Source of the DNA: Candidatus Nitrososphaera evergladensis SR1
GTDB taxonomy: Archaea > Thermoproteota > Nitrososphaeria > Nitrososphaerales > Nitrososphaeraceae
Assembly (NCBI RefSeq): GCF_000730285.1
Contig: NZ_CP007174.1
Span: forward strand, 868,001-932,000
Reading direction: 5' to 3'
DNA length: 64,000 nt
Shown: positions 25,101 through 33,498 of the stretch, piece after piece
Layout of the letters: every line of letters starts with the position of its first letter
How positions within the stretch are numbered: position 1 is the first letter of the stretch
Translations under genes and position numbers: made by a program
The notes under the pieces: model-generated
Database searches by the model: none
Seen by the model: only the letters and a program-made list of their open reading frames with translations
What the model was told of the DNA's origin: nothing

Positions 25101-25823
25101 TTACAGCTTGGTGCCGCACTCTTCGCAGAATGCCGCGCCAGCCTCATTCTGGTAGCCGCACGACGGGCACTTGCCTGCTGTCGCCGGAGCGCCGCCTGCC
25201 TTTAGCAGTACAATGTCTCCTATCTTTGAGATGCCGTCCCATTGTACTTCCTTTTTGTCTCCCGCGCTAGAAACTATCTTGACTGATATCGTTGCCCTGC
25301 CGCCCTGCTTTCTCAGTCCTACTTCCTCTATCTTGCCCACGAGCATGGCCTCGCCGTCGTATGCAGCCATGCCCACGAGCTGGCTTATCGAAACAAAACC
25401 CCCGTCCTGCGTCGGCGAAATGACTGCCGCCGGCACCGGAGTAATAGCGCTTTCGGGCGCGGGGGCTGCCTCTGCCTTTGGCGCTACCTGAGGCGTTTGC
25501 GCAGGCGCGTTGAACTTGCGGTACTGCGCAATGGTCGCGTTGCACGCCCTGCACTTGTACTCGCCTTTTTCCACGAGCGTCACGCCCTCGCCGAGATCCT
25601 CGTTAGGGTTGTCGTAGCTGAGTGTGGGCGCGCCCTCAAAGTCGCGCTCGCACTTGTTGCAGAAATATTTCACAAACCTGCCAGTGTCAAGCCTGCCAAT
25701 CCCGGCAAGGAACAGCTCCGGCCCGCCAAGGTTGGCCATCTTTTGCTCCTCGTCGCTAACCTTTGCAATAGCATAACCTCCAGAGCCGCGCAATTTTTTC
25801 TCGGCCATGTCCTCTGTCATCAT
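25101..25823 (-). CDS. Zinc-ribbon protein with a PRC-barrel-like domain
   Basis: 240 residues. An N-terminal region carries C-N-K-C and C-R-A-C (zinc ribbon, about 55-100). A Pro/Ala-rich linker (105-140) leads to a PRC-barrel-like beta domain (V-G-M-A-A-Y-D-G-E-A-M-L-V-G-K-I-E-E-V-G-L), and the C terminus has a second ribbon (C-P-S-C-G then C-E-E-C-G). It is probably a nucleic-acid or protein adaptor. TATA (GATTTAAATAAC) is centred about 28 nt before the ATG. Confidence 0.65.
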   Translation of the reverse strand: MMTEDMAEKKLRGSGGYAIAKVSDEEQKMANLGGPELFLAGIGRLDTGRFVKYFCNKCERDFEGAPTLSYDNPNEDLGEGVTLVEKGEYKCRACNATIAQYRKFNAPAQTPQVAPKAEAAPAPESAITPVPAAVISPTQDGGFVSISQLVGMAAYDGEAMLVGKIEEVGLRKQGGRATISVKIVSSAGDKKEVQWDGISKIGDIVLLKAGGAPATAGKCPSCGYQNEAGAAFCEECGTKL

Positions 25824-25912
25824 GTTTGATAGCTATCACCGCGTAGGTTTGTTATTTAAATCGTGCTTGTGCTTTGTTAATATACCAAAGATGCTCTCTT
25901 GCAGTTATCATC

Positions 25913-26680
25913 ATGAACACCGTCGCAGTCCTGCTGTACCGTAACCTTGTCGCCTCGATAGACAAGGTGTTTCTGATATGGCAGGTGGTGTTTCCGATAA
26001 TCTACATCTTTATCGCCGGCTACTCGTACGCGGGTCTCTTGGGCGGGCAGGGCATTGCGATAGGGAGCACGAGCGTCCCATACCCCGCGTACCTTGCCGC
26101 CGGCATGATAGGCTTTAACATGATGAACTCTAGCACGGTGGCTGGCAGCATCATATGGAACGACAAGAAAAACGGCATGTTCAAGCAGATCCTGGTGATG
26201 CCCTTTGCGCGCATGGAGTACGTACTGGGCAACATCGTTACGATAATGCTGATGGGCCTTGCAAGCGCCGGCCTGATACTTCTTGCCGGCTCGCCCACGC
26301 TTCTTGGCAGCGCGCAGCCTACATTTGTGGGCTCGCTGTACGTGCTCTATGCGCTCATAGTCGGCGCGGTGTTCTTTGGCTCTATTGCGATAATCATATC
26401 GACTCGGCTGAAAAGCAGCGAGGGCTTTAACGTGATTGTAAACAGCGTGTTTCTGTTCTTCTCGTTTGTCAGCTCTGCGTTCTACCCGTCAGAAGGGGTG
26501 CCTTCAGAACTTGGGACTGCCTTTTACATAAATCCCTTGACCTACATCGTCGACATTACCCGCGCCGGCGTCTTTAACCAGATAACGTTCTTTACAAACG
26601 TCGAGGTAGGAGTGATAGCCGCAGCGACTGCAGGCACGTTCCTGCTTGCGACGCTGTCAATTCTCAGGATGAAGATTTAG
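25913..26680 (+). CDS. ABC-2 type transporter permease
   Basis: 255 residues with six membrane helices. The amphipathic N-terminal helix and F-P-I-I-Y-I-F, G-I-I/M-G-F-N-M-M, then Y-P-S-E-G-V-P and I-N-P-L-T-Y-I-V-D (the conserved NPxTY-V/D motif of ABC-2 exporters) are visible. The start is ATG 25913, with TATA (TTAATATACC) about 30 nt upstream. The matching ATPase lies on the opposite strand with a 17-nt 3' overlap. Confidence 0.87.
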   Translation: MNTVAVLLYRNLVASIDKVFLIWQVVFPIIYIFIAGYSYAGLLGGQGIAIGSTSVPYPAYLAAGMIGFNMMNSSTVAGSIIWNDKKNGMFKQILVMPFARMEYVLGNIVTIMLMGLASAGLILLAGSPTLLGSAQPTFVGSLYVLYALIVGAVFFGSIAIIISTRLKSSEGFNVIVNSVFLFFSFVSSAFYPSEGVPSELGTAFYINPLTYIVDITRAGVFNQITFFTNVEVGVIAAATAGTFLLATLSILRMKI

Positions 26681-27632
26681 CACTGCTGCTTACCACCGTC
26701 AGGAACACTTCCTCAAGCGTCGGCGGGTTGACCGATACGCTTTCCATCTGGATGCCGTTTCTTGCAAGCGCCTCTATCGCCCTGACAAGCACGTCCTGCG
26801 CGTCCTTGGAGCTTATCCTTATCGTGTCTTGTGCAGGGACTTCGATGACCGACTGGCCGCCGGCTATTGGGCTTAACAAGCCCATGACAGACTGCGCGGT
26901 CGCGTCCTTTAGCTTGATCTCGACTGCCTTTATACCGCCGTACTTTTGCTTCAGGCCAGCCGGCGTGTCTATCGCTATCATCCTGCCCCTGTTGATGATT
27001 GCTATCTCGTCGCACAGGTATTCTACCTCTTCCATGATGTGCGTCGTGAAAAACACGGTCAGGCCGCCGTGCACGTGCTTTTTCACATAGTCAAGGAGCG
27101 TGCGCCTTGCCGCAGGGTCAAGGCCGACCGTGGGCTCGTCCAGGAACAGGAGGTCCATGTCGTGCATGAACTCCCTTGCTACCTGCACGCGCCTTCTCTG
27201 CCCTATTGAAAGCTCGTCGTTTTTCGTGCCCCGGATCTCTAGCAGGTCAAACTGCTCCAAAAGCTCGCGCACCCTGTCGCGCCTCTTTTCACCCGGCACG
27301 CCCCACATCATGCCGTACAGGTCAAGGGACTTTTCCACCGTCACGTTTCCCTCAAAGCTTGGCTCCTGCAGGACTACGCCTATCCGCTTTCTGATCTCCT
27401 TTGCGTGTTTTACGACGTCCTTGCCAAATATCCGGACGTCGCCGGATGTCGGGTGGACCAGCGTCGTCAATACTTTTATCGTGGTGGTCTTGCCTGCGCC
27501 GTTTGGCCCAAGAAAGCCAAACACCCTGCCATAGCCGACGTCAAACGACACGCCGTCTACGGCCCTTACGGAGCCATAGTTCATGCGCAGTTGCGAGACG
27601 CTGATGCAGCTATTGTTGTCGTTGTCTTCCAT
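26664..27632 (-). CDS. ABC transporter ATP-binding protein, DrrA/ABC-2 type
   Basis: 322 residues: Walker A G-P-N-G-A-G-K-T-T, Q-loop V-V-L-Q-E-P-S, signature L-S-I-G-Q-R-R-R, Walker B L-L-F-L-D-E-P, H-switch T-T-H. The C-terminal 80 residues match the DrrA accessory domain. It should energise the ABC-2 permease encoded convergently (3' ends overlapping 17 nt); the substrate is unknown (lipid, drug or polysaccharide are typical). Confidence 0.92.
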   Translation of the reverse strand: MEDNDNNSCISVSQLRMNYGSVRAVDGVSFDVGYGRVFGFLGPNGAGKTTTIKVLTTLVHPTSGDVRIFGKDVVKHAKEIRKRIGVVLQEPSFEGNVTVEKSLDLYGMMWGVPGEKRRDRVRELLEQFDLLEIRGTKNDELSIGQRRRVQVAREFMHDMDLLFLDEPTVGLDPAARRTLLDYVKKHVHGGLTVFFTTHIMEEVEYLCDEIAIINRGRMIAIDTPAGLKQKYGGIKAVEIKLKDATAQSVMGLLSPIAGGQSVIEVPAQDTIRISSKDAQDVLVRAIEALARNGIQMESVSVNPPTLEEVFLTVVSSSAKSSS

Positions 27633-27748
27633 CGGCCAGCGTGTTAATAAAAACGGGCCGGCTAATATGACATTCCCTCTTCCTCTCTTTTTCTCTCAAT
27701 ATATATTAGCAAGTTCTCCAAAATGCTTCTTGGGCTGAGGAAATTCGT

Positions 27749-29197
27749 TTGTCGCCAAGCTTCATTGACATGGTAAACGTGCTGCTAAAGCAAAAACCCG
27801 GGCTGACGGCAGAGGCAATCCGCGACATGGTGGATGAAAAAAAGCGCAAGGTGGGCGCCGGATACCTGACCGACCAGGGAGCATTGTTTCTTGTCGCGGC
27901 CGACCTTGGCATCTCTTTTGACAGCGTGCCCAAGATGCAGTCGGGATTAAAAGACCTGTATGTCGGCGCAAAGGACGTCACGATTACAGGCCGCATCATG
28001 AACATTTACCCTCCTTTCAAGTTTACCAGAAAAGAGACCAACGAACAGTCCTCGACACGCACGCTTGTCATCTACGACAAGGAAGCCCGAGTAAAGGTCA
28101 AGCTGTGGGACAAGCAAGTGAGCGTGCCTGACGAGATGGGCCTGCAGGCCGGCGACCTTGTGAAAATTGTCAAGGGCTATGTCAGGGCCGGCCTTGACGG
28201 CAAGCCCATAGTCAACCTTGGAAGTTACAGCGCAATTGAAGTCGCGCAGGGCGACTCGGACATCCCTCCGCTGGACTCGCTTGCCATGACGGTCGACGAC
28301 GTTAAAGAGGTGCAGGACTCTGCAGTAATCACGGGCGTCGTGAACGCAAACCCGAGGATTTCAGACTTTGTGAACCAGCGGGGCGAGGCAAGCAAGTCGC
28401 TGCAGCTGCAAATATCAAACGAGGCAAACACGCGCACCTTGCGGGCGGTGGTGTGGAACGTCGACGAGTCACGGGTGCCAAAGGTCTTCAGGACCGGCTC
28501 AAAGGTCAAGCTGGTGGGGGTCAGGGTAAAGCAGGGCAACCCGCAGTTTGGAAACGGCGACTTTGAGCTGCACGGCGACGAAGGGACCATCCTTGAATTT
28601 TCCGGCTCGCAGCAGGACGTGGACGTGATGCCCTTGCGAATAATATCGGTGGGAGAAGAGACGGGCAGGGGAAGCTTTCTCTGCCTTGCAGTCGACAGGG
28701 CGGCAAGGGCTCTTACGCTCACCATTGACAACAATGTTGCAAGCCCGGACCAGCTGTCCGCCGGCACCATGATAGAGTGCGTGCCAAGCAGGATATTTGG
28801 AAACGCAGTCACGCTTTCAAAGGAGGACTCGTATTTGCGCATTACAGACGACGACCCGTCGTTTCCGTCGCTTGGCAAATTCGAGGCCAAGATAAAAGAC
28901 ATCACTGCTGTTACCGGCGAGCCTGCCCCAGTCGTGCTTGAAGCCATCGTCCTGCAGGCTCCTTCAACTTCTGACGTGAACCTAAAGTCGGGCGAGACCG
29001 TGCCTGTCACGTCGACGCTTCTTGGCGACGACACGGGCCAGATCCGCCTGGTGGGATGGCGCAACCAGAGCTCCGCAGTCAACAAGCTGGCAGTGGGCGA
29101 CAGGGTCAAGCTGGTAGGCGTGACTGCCGGCGCTGGAAGGGAAGGCGCCCCGGAGCTGACGCTGCGGTCGTATTCTTCAGTCATCCACCTGGGGTAG
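27749..29197 (+). CDS. Replication protein A-like single-stranded DNA-binding protein, multiple OB folds
   Basis: 482 residues with about four OB-fold units. Typical strands include V-T-I-T-G-R-I-M-N-I-Y-P-P (unit 1), V-I-T-G-V-V-N-A-N-P-R (unit 2), and a last V-T-S-T-L-L-G-D-D-T-G-Q-I-R-L-V-G-W-R (unit 4). There is no C-terminal zinc finger. It coats ssDNA in replication and repair. The start is TTG 27749; GAGG about 9 nt upstream could serve as ribosome binding site, with TATA at about 27698-27708. Confidence 0.85.
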   Translation: MSPSFIDMVNVLLKQKPGLTAEAIRDMVDEKKRKVGAGYLTDQGALFLVAADLGISFDSVPKMQSGLKDLYVGAKDVTITGRIMNIYPPFKFTRKETNEQSSTRTLVIYDKEARVKVKLWDKQVSVPDEMGLQAGDLVKIVKGYVRAGLDGKPIVNLGSYSAIEVAQGDSDIPPLDSLAMTVDDVKEVQDSAVITGVVNANPRISDFVNQRGEASKSLQLQISNEANTRTLRAVVWNVDESRVPKVFRTGSKVKLVGVRVKQGNPQFGNGDFELHGDEGTILEFSGSQQDVDVMPLRIISVGEETGRGSFLCLAVDRAARALTLTIDNNVASPDQLSAGTMIECVPSRIFGNAVTLSKEDSYLRITDDDPSFPSLGKFEAKIKDITAVTGEPAPVVLEAIVLQAPSTSDVNLKSGETVPVTSTLLGDDTGQIRLVGWRNQSSAVNKLAVGDRVKLVGVTAGAGREGAPELTLRSYSSVIHLG

Positions 29198-29232
29198 AAA
29201 CCCAGAAAAAGCGCCAGACGTATATTGATCTC

Positions 29233-30480
29233 TTGGCGCACCCGAAAAAAATCTACGCGCAGGCAGACGAGCTCAAGGCGCGCGTCAAAAGGCACGCAAG
29301 GAGAAGGGACGAGACTTTTCGCGTCGGAGTCGAGATCGAGATGTGCCTGCTTGACGGAAAGGACGGCAGGCCGGCAAACGCCGCTCCCGTGATTGAATGC
29401 CTGTCACGGCGCCATCACCAGATAGACTATGAGTATGGCAAGTGCCAGCTTGAATTCAAGACCGACCCAGTGTCGATGGACAAGATCGAGGGCCTGAACC
29501 TGCAGTTTGAAGAGTTTATCGAGCACCTTGAAAAGGCCGTGAGAAAAGCCGGCAAAGACGTCGTGCCTGTGTTCCTCGGCGCAAACCCGTCGCCGTTTGC
29601 CCTTGCCGACGGCCTGATAACTGACAGGCCCCGCTACGCAAGGCTTGCGCACTGGCAGAAAAAACTTCCCGATATCGAGATGGATGGGCAAAAGTTCAAG
29701 GCCGTTCACGTCGCGCCTGCTATCCAGGGCTTCCACCTCCACCTCCAGGGCAAAAACCCGCATTTTACGGCAATGATGTTCAACCACATCCTCAACCTGG
29801 TACCGTCCGTGATACTGCTTGGAGCAAACAGCCGCCTCTTTGCCGGCAGGGTGTTTTCGCTACACGAGCCCCGCCTATTCATGTACGACCAGTCTGAGCA
29901 GCAGAATTCAGGCTTTCCCGGAATACCGCGCTACCTTGCAGGCGTGGAGGATTACATCGACTATATCATTTCAAGAAAGCCGGTCATCGCCAAGGACTAT
30001 CTCGAGATGGAAAAGGAGCGCCACGACGACTGCCGCATACGGCTGAACGCCAGCTCGTACAGGGTCGAGGCGCGGGTCATGTCGGTCCAGCCGACGCCCC
30101 GGACCATGATGGCCATGATAGAGTTCTTTATCGGCTACCTGCAAAAGTCGATACATGAAGAGCGCGAGCTTCGGCCGCTTGCCGCGCTCAGGGAAGAGCG
30201 CCAGTCGGTGGTGAGGTCGGGCTTTAACGCCAAGACGCACTTTGACGTCGTGCAAACCGCCAAGCACCAAGTGGAGCTTGCGCGAAAAGGACTTGCAGAC
30301 CTTGGGATAAAACCTGCGTTCCTCAACATCTTGGAGAACAGGATTGAAAACAGGACTACCGCCGGCGAGTACGTAGCACACCTGTGGCAGTCCAAGTTTA
30401 ATGGTTCTGTTGAAAAGACGCTTGCCGAAGTAATTGCAGACGTGTGGGAAAAGACCAGAAACAACAGGGCAATATTCTAG
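29233..30480 (+). CDS. GCS2-family carboxylate-amine ligase (glutamate-cysteine ligase-like)
   Basis: About 415 residues. Motifs: R-V-G-V-E-I-E-M-C-L near the N terminus (metal/ATP Glu), Y-G-K-C-Q-L-E-F-K-T (substrate Glu), I-Q-G-F-H-L-H-L-Q, L-L-G-A-N-S-R-L-F-A-G and R-L-N-A-S-S-Y-R-V-E-A-R. These match the GCS2 fold that makes gamma-glutamyl-cysteine or similar bonds. No ATG lies near the expected N terminus; TTG 29233 is the likeliest start (the open frame runs back into the RPA gene). The stop overlaps the Lhr gene end by 4 nt. Confidence 0.78.
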   Translation: MAHPKKIYAQADELKARVKRHARRRDETFRVGVEIEMCLLDGKDGRPANAAPVIECLSRRHHQIDYEYGKCQLEFKTDPVSMDKIEGLNLQFEEFIEHLEKAVRKAGKDVVPVFLGANPSPFALADGLITDRPRYARLAHWQKKLPDIEMDGQKFKAVHVAPAIQGFHLHLQGKNPHFTAMMFNHILNLVPSVILLGANSRLFAGRVFSLHEPRLFMYDQSEQQNSGFPGIPRYLAGVEDYIDYIISRKPVIAKDYLEMEKERHDDCRIRLNASSYRVEARVMSVQPTPRTMMAMIEFFIGYLQKSIHEERELRPLAALREERQSVVRSGFNAKTHFDVVQTAKHQVELARKGLADLGIKPAFLNILENRIENRTTAGEYVAHLWQSKFNGSVEKTLAEVIADVWEKTRNNRAIF

Positions 30481-33242
30481 TCGTTCCAGAATCCGCGGGT
30501 AATCACGTACTGCTTTTCCGCCTCGTATATGCCCCGGTACATCAGGTCGTCGTCGATGTAGTTGCGCAGTATCCTTGCCGCCGTGTCGGCTCCGACGCCG
30601 TGGCCTGCAAGGACAATCAGCGCCTTTTTGCCAAAGTTGTTGACAAGCGACGCCACCTTCCACGCCCGCTCAAACCGGTGGTTCTCCTCCTCTAACAGCT
30701 TGCCGCCGGCAAGCCTGCGCTGGATTATCTTTGATATGTCATAGTCTGACCAGAAAGTGGCAGTGACAAGCTTGGACCTGCACGACGGGCACACTATTTC
30801 CTCTGGCGCCTCCCTTGTCTCCATCACTCGCTCCCATTTTCCACAACGGATGCAGACGAGCCTGTGCTTTGTCTTTTCCAGCCTCTCCTTCACGAGCTCT
30901 ATCACTCCCTTTTCTATGCTCTGGGGCGCCGCGGCAGATTTTGCAGAGTGCTCCATTATCGGCCTTGCAAGGTCAGAGAATTTTGTGACTTCAAGCCAGT
31001 GGATCTTTACTGCGCCTTCCTTGATGCCTGACAGGACTTTTCTTGCCTGCTCGATGTCGTACTTGTCGTGCACAAGCTCCCTTATCGACTCGGAGCTGAC
31101 CGGCGTCTTTGCGTAGCGATCATAGATCATGCGCGCCGCCTTTTTGTCATAGACTGCCTCCCTTGCGATCATTCCAAACCTCTTGGCGACCATCCACACC
31201 TTCCAGTTGATCTGGTGCGTGCCGGTAAGCGACGCGATGATGACCGGCTCCAGGTCGTAGACGTCGTTAAGCGCCGCTTCAATCCTGCCCTTTGCCATCC
31301 TTGCGCTTGACGTGAGCATTATGCGGTAGGCGTCAGAGCGCGACTCGACTATGTATCCAAGCTGCGACGAAAGTATCGTGGAAAGCAGGGACGCAAGGGT
31401 GTTGTTCACCTTTGACCCAAATGCCGCGTGCATAACAAGCATGTTCCTTGCAGAGAAACTCTCGACCACGACGTTTTTTGAATCCGGGATAACGCCAAGC
31501 GACTTTGCGGCATCCTGTACAAGGTCGGTTGACAGCTTGACCGCTCCCTTTGCCGCCTTGCTGCGGATGCTTCCGACCTGCTCTGCCGTCCTTGAGTCGA
31601 CCGGTATCATCTCGCCGACCCAGTAGGGTATGTTTATCGCCGCGCCGTGTAGCGGCTCGACGTTTACGACCATCCTGCCTTCATCTACAGAAAGCACGCG
31701 CCACTGCGAGCTCTTTAGCACAAAGACGTTGCCCCGCTCGCCATAGTCGCCTACGAACTGCTGGTCAAGCGTCCCTATCCTGCGCTTGCTTATCGTGTCA
31801 ATGACCTCAAACTTCAATACATGAGGTATCATGGAGAGGTTCTCAAAGTAGTACTTGAACGCCTTGATCTTGCGCGTGTACGTGCGGCTTTCCCTGTCGT
31901 ACTTTATCACGTTGTGGGCTGCAAGGATGTCGAGGCAGCTTTCAAGGTCAAAGAGGCTGACGTTTCGGAACGGGTAAGCCCGGGTTACAAGCTCGTACGC
32001 GTCTTCCACCCTGACCGGGTCTCGGGTCTGCATGGCAAGGCCGACAAGGTGGTGCGCCATGGCGTCAAGCGCACCTTCGTGCATCCTTTGCTCCTCTATC
32101 GACCCTTGCTTCATGCGGTTGATTATTGCAAGCGCCTCTATCTCGTCGTCGGCGTTGTTCGTGACTATCAGCCCCTTGGCAAAGGTGCGCTGCTTGTGCC
32201 TGCTCCTGCCGATCCTCTGCATCAATTTTGAAACCTGCCTTGGCGAGCCATAGTGTATGACGAGGTCGACAGAGCCGATGTCAAGGCCCAGTTCCAGAGA
32301 GCTTGTGCATACAACTATTCCTGCCTCGCCTGCCCGTAACGTATTTTCGGTTTCTTCACGCATCTCTTTTGACAGCGAGCCGTGGTGAATGTCCACCTTG
32401 ATGTCAGACTGGTTTTTCAGTATCGTGCCCAGGTACTCTGCCTCGTCGCGGGTGTTTGTGAACAAGAGCACAGAGCCTTCTACCTTGCTTTCTTTTACGT
32501 ACTGGACCACAAAATGGGCGACGTTGTTGAGCGAGCCCTTTACATATTTCACGTCAATGTCATAGCCCCTTGCAGAGCTGTCCACTAGTATGGCGTGTTT
32601 TCTGCCTGCGCCTGAAACAAACTGCGCGGCCTCCTTCAAGTTGCCTACGGTGGCTGAAAGCCCTATCCTTGAAACATGCTTTTGCGACGCGGCCTGCAGC
32701 CGCTCCAGAGAAATAGACAGGTGCGACCCGCGTTCTGAAGGCACAAGCTCGTGCACCTCGTCAACGATGATGTATTCAAGCCCGCGGAGGGCGGCAAGCA
32801 TCTTGTCGCTTGTCAGGACAACTGCAAGCGACTCTGGCGTGGTTATCAAGACATCGGGCGGGTTGTCCACTATTTTCTTTTTTGCCGCCGCCGTGGTGTC
32901 GCCATGCCGTATCTCCACGCGCAGGCCGTCTGACTCTGCGTATTTCACAATCCTGCGCAGCACGTCGTTGTTGAGCGCACGCAGTGGTGTGATGTATATC
33001 GCCCTTATGGTTCCCATCTCGCCTTTTGCGTGCGACAGCATCGAAAACACGGGCATAACAGCCGCTTCAGTCTTGCCAGAGCCGGTTGGCGCAACCAGTA
33101 GGCAGTTTATCTTTCTTGAAATGACTGGAAGCGCCTTTTTCTGGATTGCGGTTAGCTCAGAAAAGCCTTCCTTGGAAAACTTGGCGTGGATTATCTGGTC
33201 AAGAGTCACTGCTACTTCTGCTGCTACGCTTGGCGTCGACAT
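30477..33242 (-). CDS. lhr: Lhr-type large superfamily 2 DNA helicase
   Basis: About 921 residues. Helicase motifs: L-T-A-I-Q-K-K-A-L (Q motif), A-P-T-G-S-G-K-T-E (Walker A), I-V-D-E-V-H-E-L (DExH), S-A-T-V-G (motif III), C-T-S-S-L-E-L-G-L-D-I (V), Q-R-I-G-R-S-R-H (VI). A late zinc knuckle C-I-R-C-G ... C-P-S-C-R lies near residue 810. Lhr unwinds DNA and RNA-DNA hybrids in repair. ATG 33242 is chosen; the frame continues to 33302 but would overlap the upstream small gene deeply. Confidence 0.9.
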   Translation of the reverse strand: MSTPSVAAEVAVTLDQIIHAKFSKEGFSELTAIQKKALPVISRKINCLLVAPTGSGKTEAAVMPVFSMLSHAKGEMGTIRAIYITPLRALNNDVLRRIVKYAESDGLRVEIRHGDTTAAAKKKIVDNPPDVLITTPESLAVVLTSDKMLAALRGLEYIIVDEVHELVPSERGSHLSISLERLQAASQKHVSRIGLSATVGNLKEAAQFVSGAGRKHAILVDSSARGYDIDVKYVKGSLNNVAHFVVQYVKESKVEGSVLLFTNTRDEAEYLGTILKNQSDIKVDIHHGSLSKEMREETENTLRAGEAGIVVCTSSLELGLDIGSVDLVIHYGSPRQVSKLMQRIGRSRHKQRTFAKGLIVTNNADDEIEALAIINRMKQGSIEEQRMHEGALDAMAHHLVGLAMQTRDPVRVEDAYELVTRAYPFRNVSLFDLESCLDILAAHNVIKYDRESRTYTRKIKAFKYYFENLSMIPHVLKFEVIDTISKRRIGTLDQQFVGDYGERGNVFVLKSSQWRVLSVDEGRMVVNVEPLHGAAINIPYWVGEMIPVDSRTAEQVGSIRSKAAKGAVKLSTDLVQDAAKSLGVIPDSKNVVVESFSARNMLVMHAAFGSKVNNTLASLLSTILSSQLGYIVESRSDAYRIMLTSSARMAKGRIEAALNDVYDLEPVIIASLTGTHQINWKVWMVAKRFGMIAREAVYDKKAARMIYDRYAKTPVSSESIRELVHDKYDIEQARKVLSGIKEGAVKIHWLEVTKFSDLARPIMEHSAKSAAAPQSIEKGVIELVKERLEKTKHRLVCIRCGKWERVMETREAPEEIVCPSCRSKLVTATFWSDYDISKIIQRRLAGGKLLEEENHRFERAWKVASLVNNFGKKALIVLAGHGVGADTAARILRNYIDDDLMYRGIYEAEKQYVITRGFWND

Positions 33243-33390
33243 CCGCAGCTGTATGCTGCTGTTGTTGTTGGTGCTTGGACTTACTGCTGCTTGATTTTTC
33301 ATAAACCATGACTGCGAAAAGCCCGACTACAAATAGCCCTATGGCGACGCCCACATAAGGGTCAAAATTTGCAATCGCTTCGCCCACCAT
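33199..33390 (-). CDS. Small single-pass membrane protein preceding lhr
   Basis: 63 residues: one hydrophobic helix (about 14-30, V-G-V-A-I-G-L-F-V-V-G-L) and a polar tail with Ser/Lys/Gln/His runs. TATA (TGTATTTATTG, about 33415-33425) is centred about 28 nt before ATG 33390, supporting a real leaderless gene. Its last 44 nt overlap the start of lhr, so the helicase may be translated by coupling. Confidence 0.6.
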   Translation of the reverse strand: MVGEAIANFDPYVGVAIGLFVVGLFAVMVYEKSSSSKSKHQQQQQHTAADVDAKRSSRSSSDS

Positions 33391-33433
33391 CACTACCAGA
33401 TTTGATGTGCATCAATAAATACATTCGGTTTGG

Positions 33434-33490
33434 GAAAAAAGGAAAAAGAAGAAGAAGAGGAGGAGGCCTGTCCGGGACTTCCGGACAGGG
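33434..33490 (-). terminator. Terminator of the FTR1-like gene
   Basis: A perfect 9-bp hairpin CCTGTCCGG / CCGGACAGG (33467-33475 and 33481-33489, loop 5 nt). In the minus direction it is followed by a pyrimidine/T-rich run (33434-33460). Confidence 0.75.
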
Positions 33491-33498
33491 TCTACTGC

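Noticed and set aside
29056-29232. Upstream extension of the GCS2 ligase frame into the RPA gene
   Set aside because: The overlapped part is the coding region of the last OB fold and encodes no sensible N-terminal extension; most homologs start just before the V-E-I-E motif.
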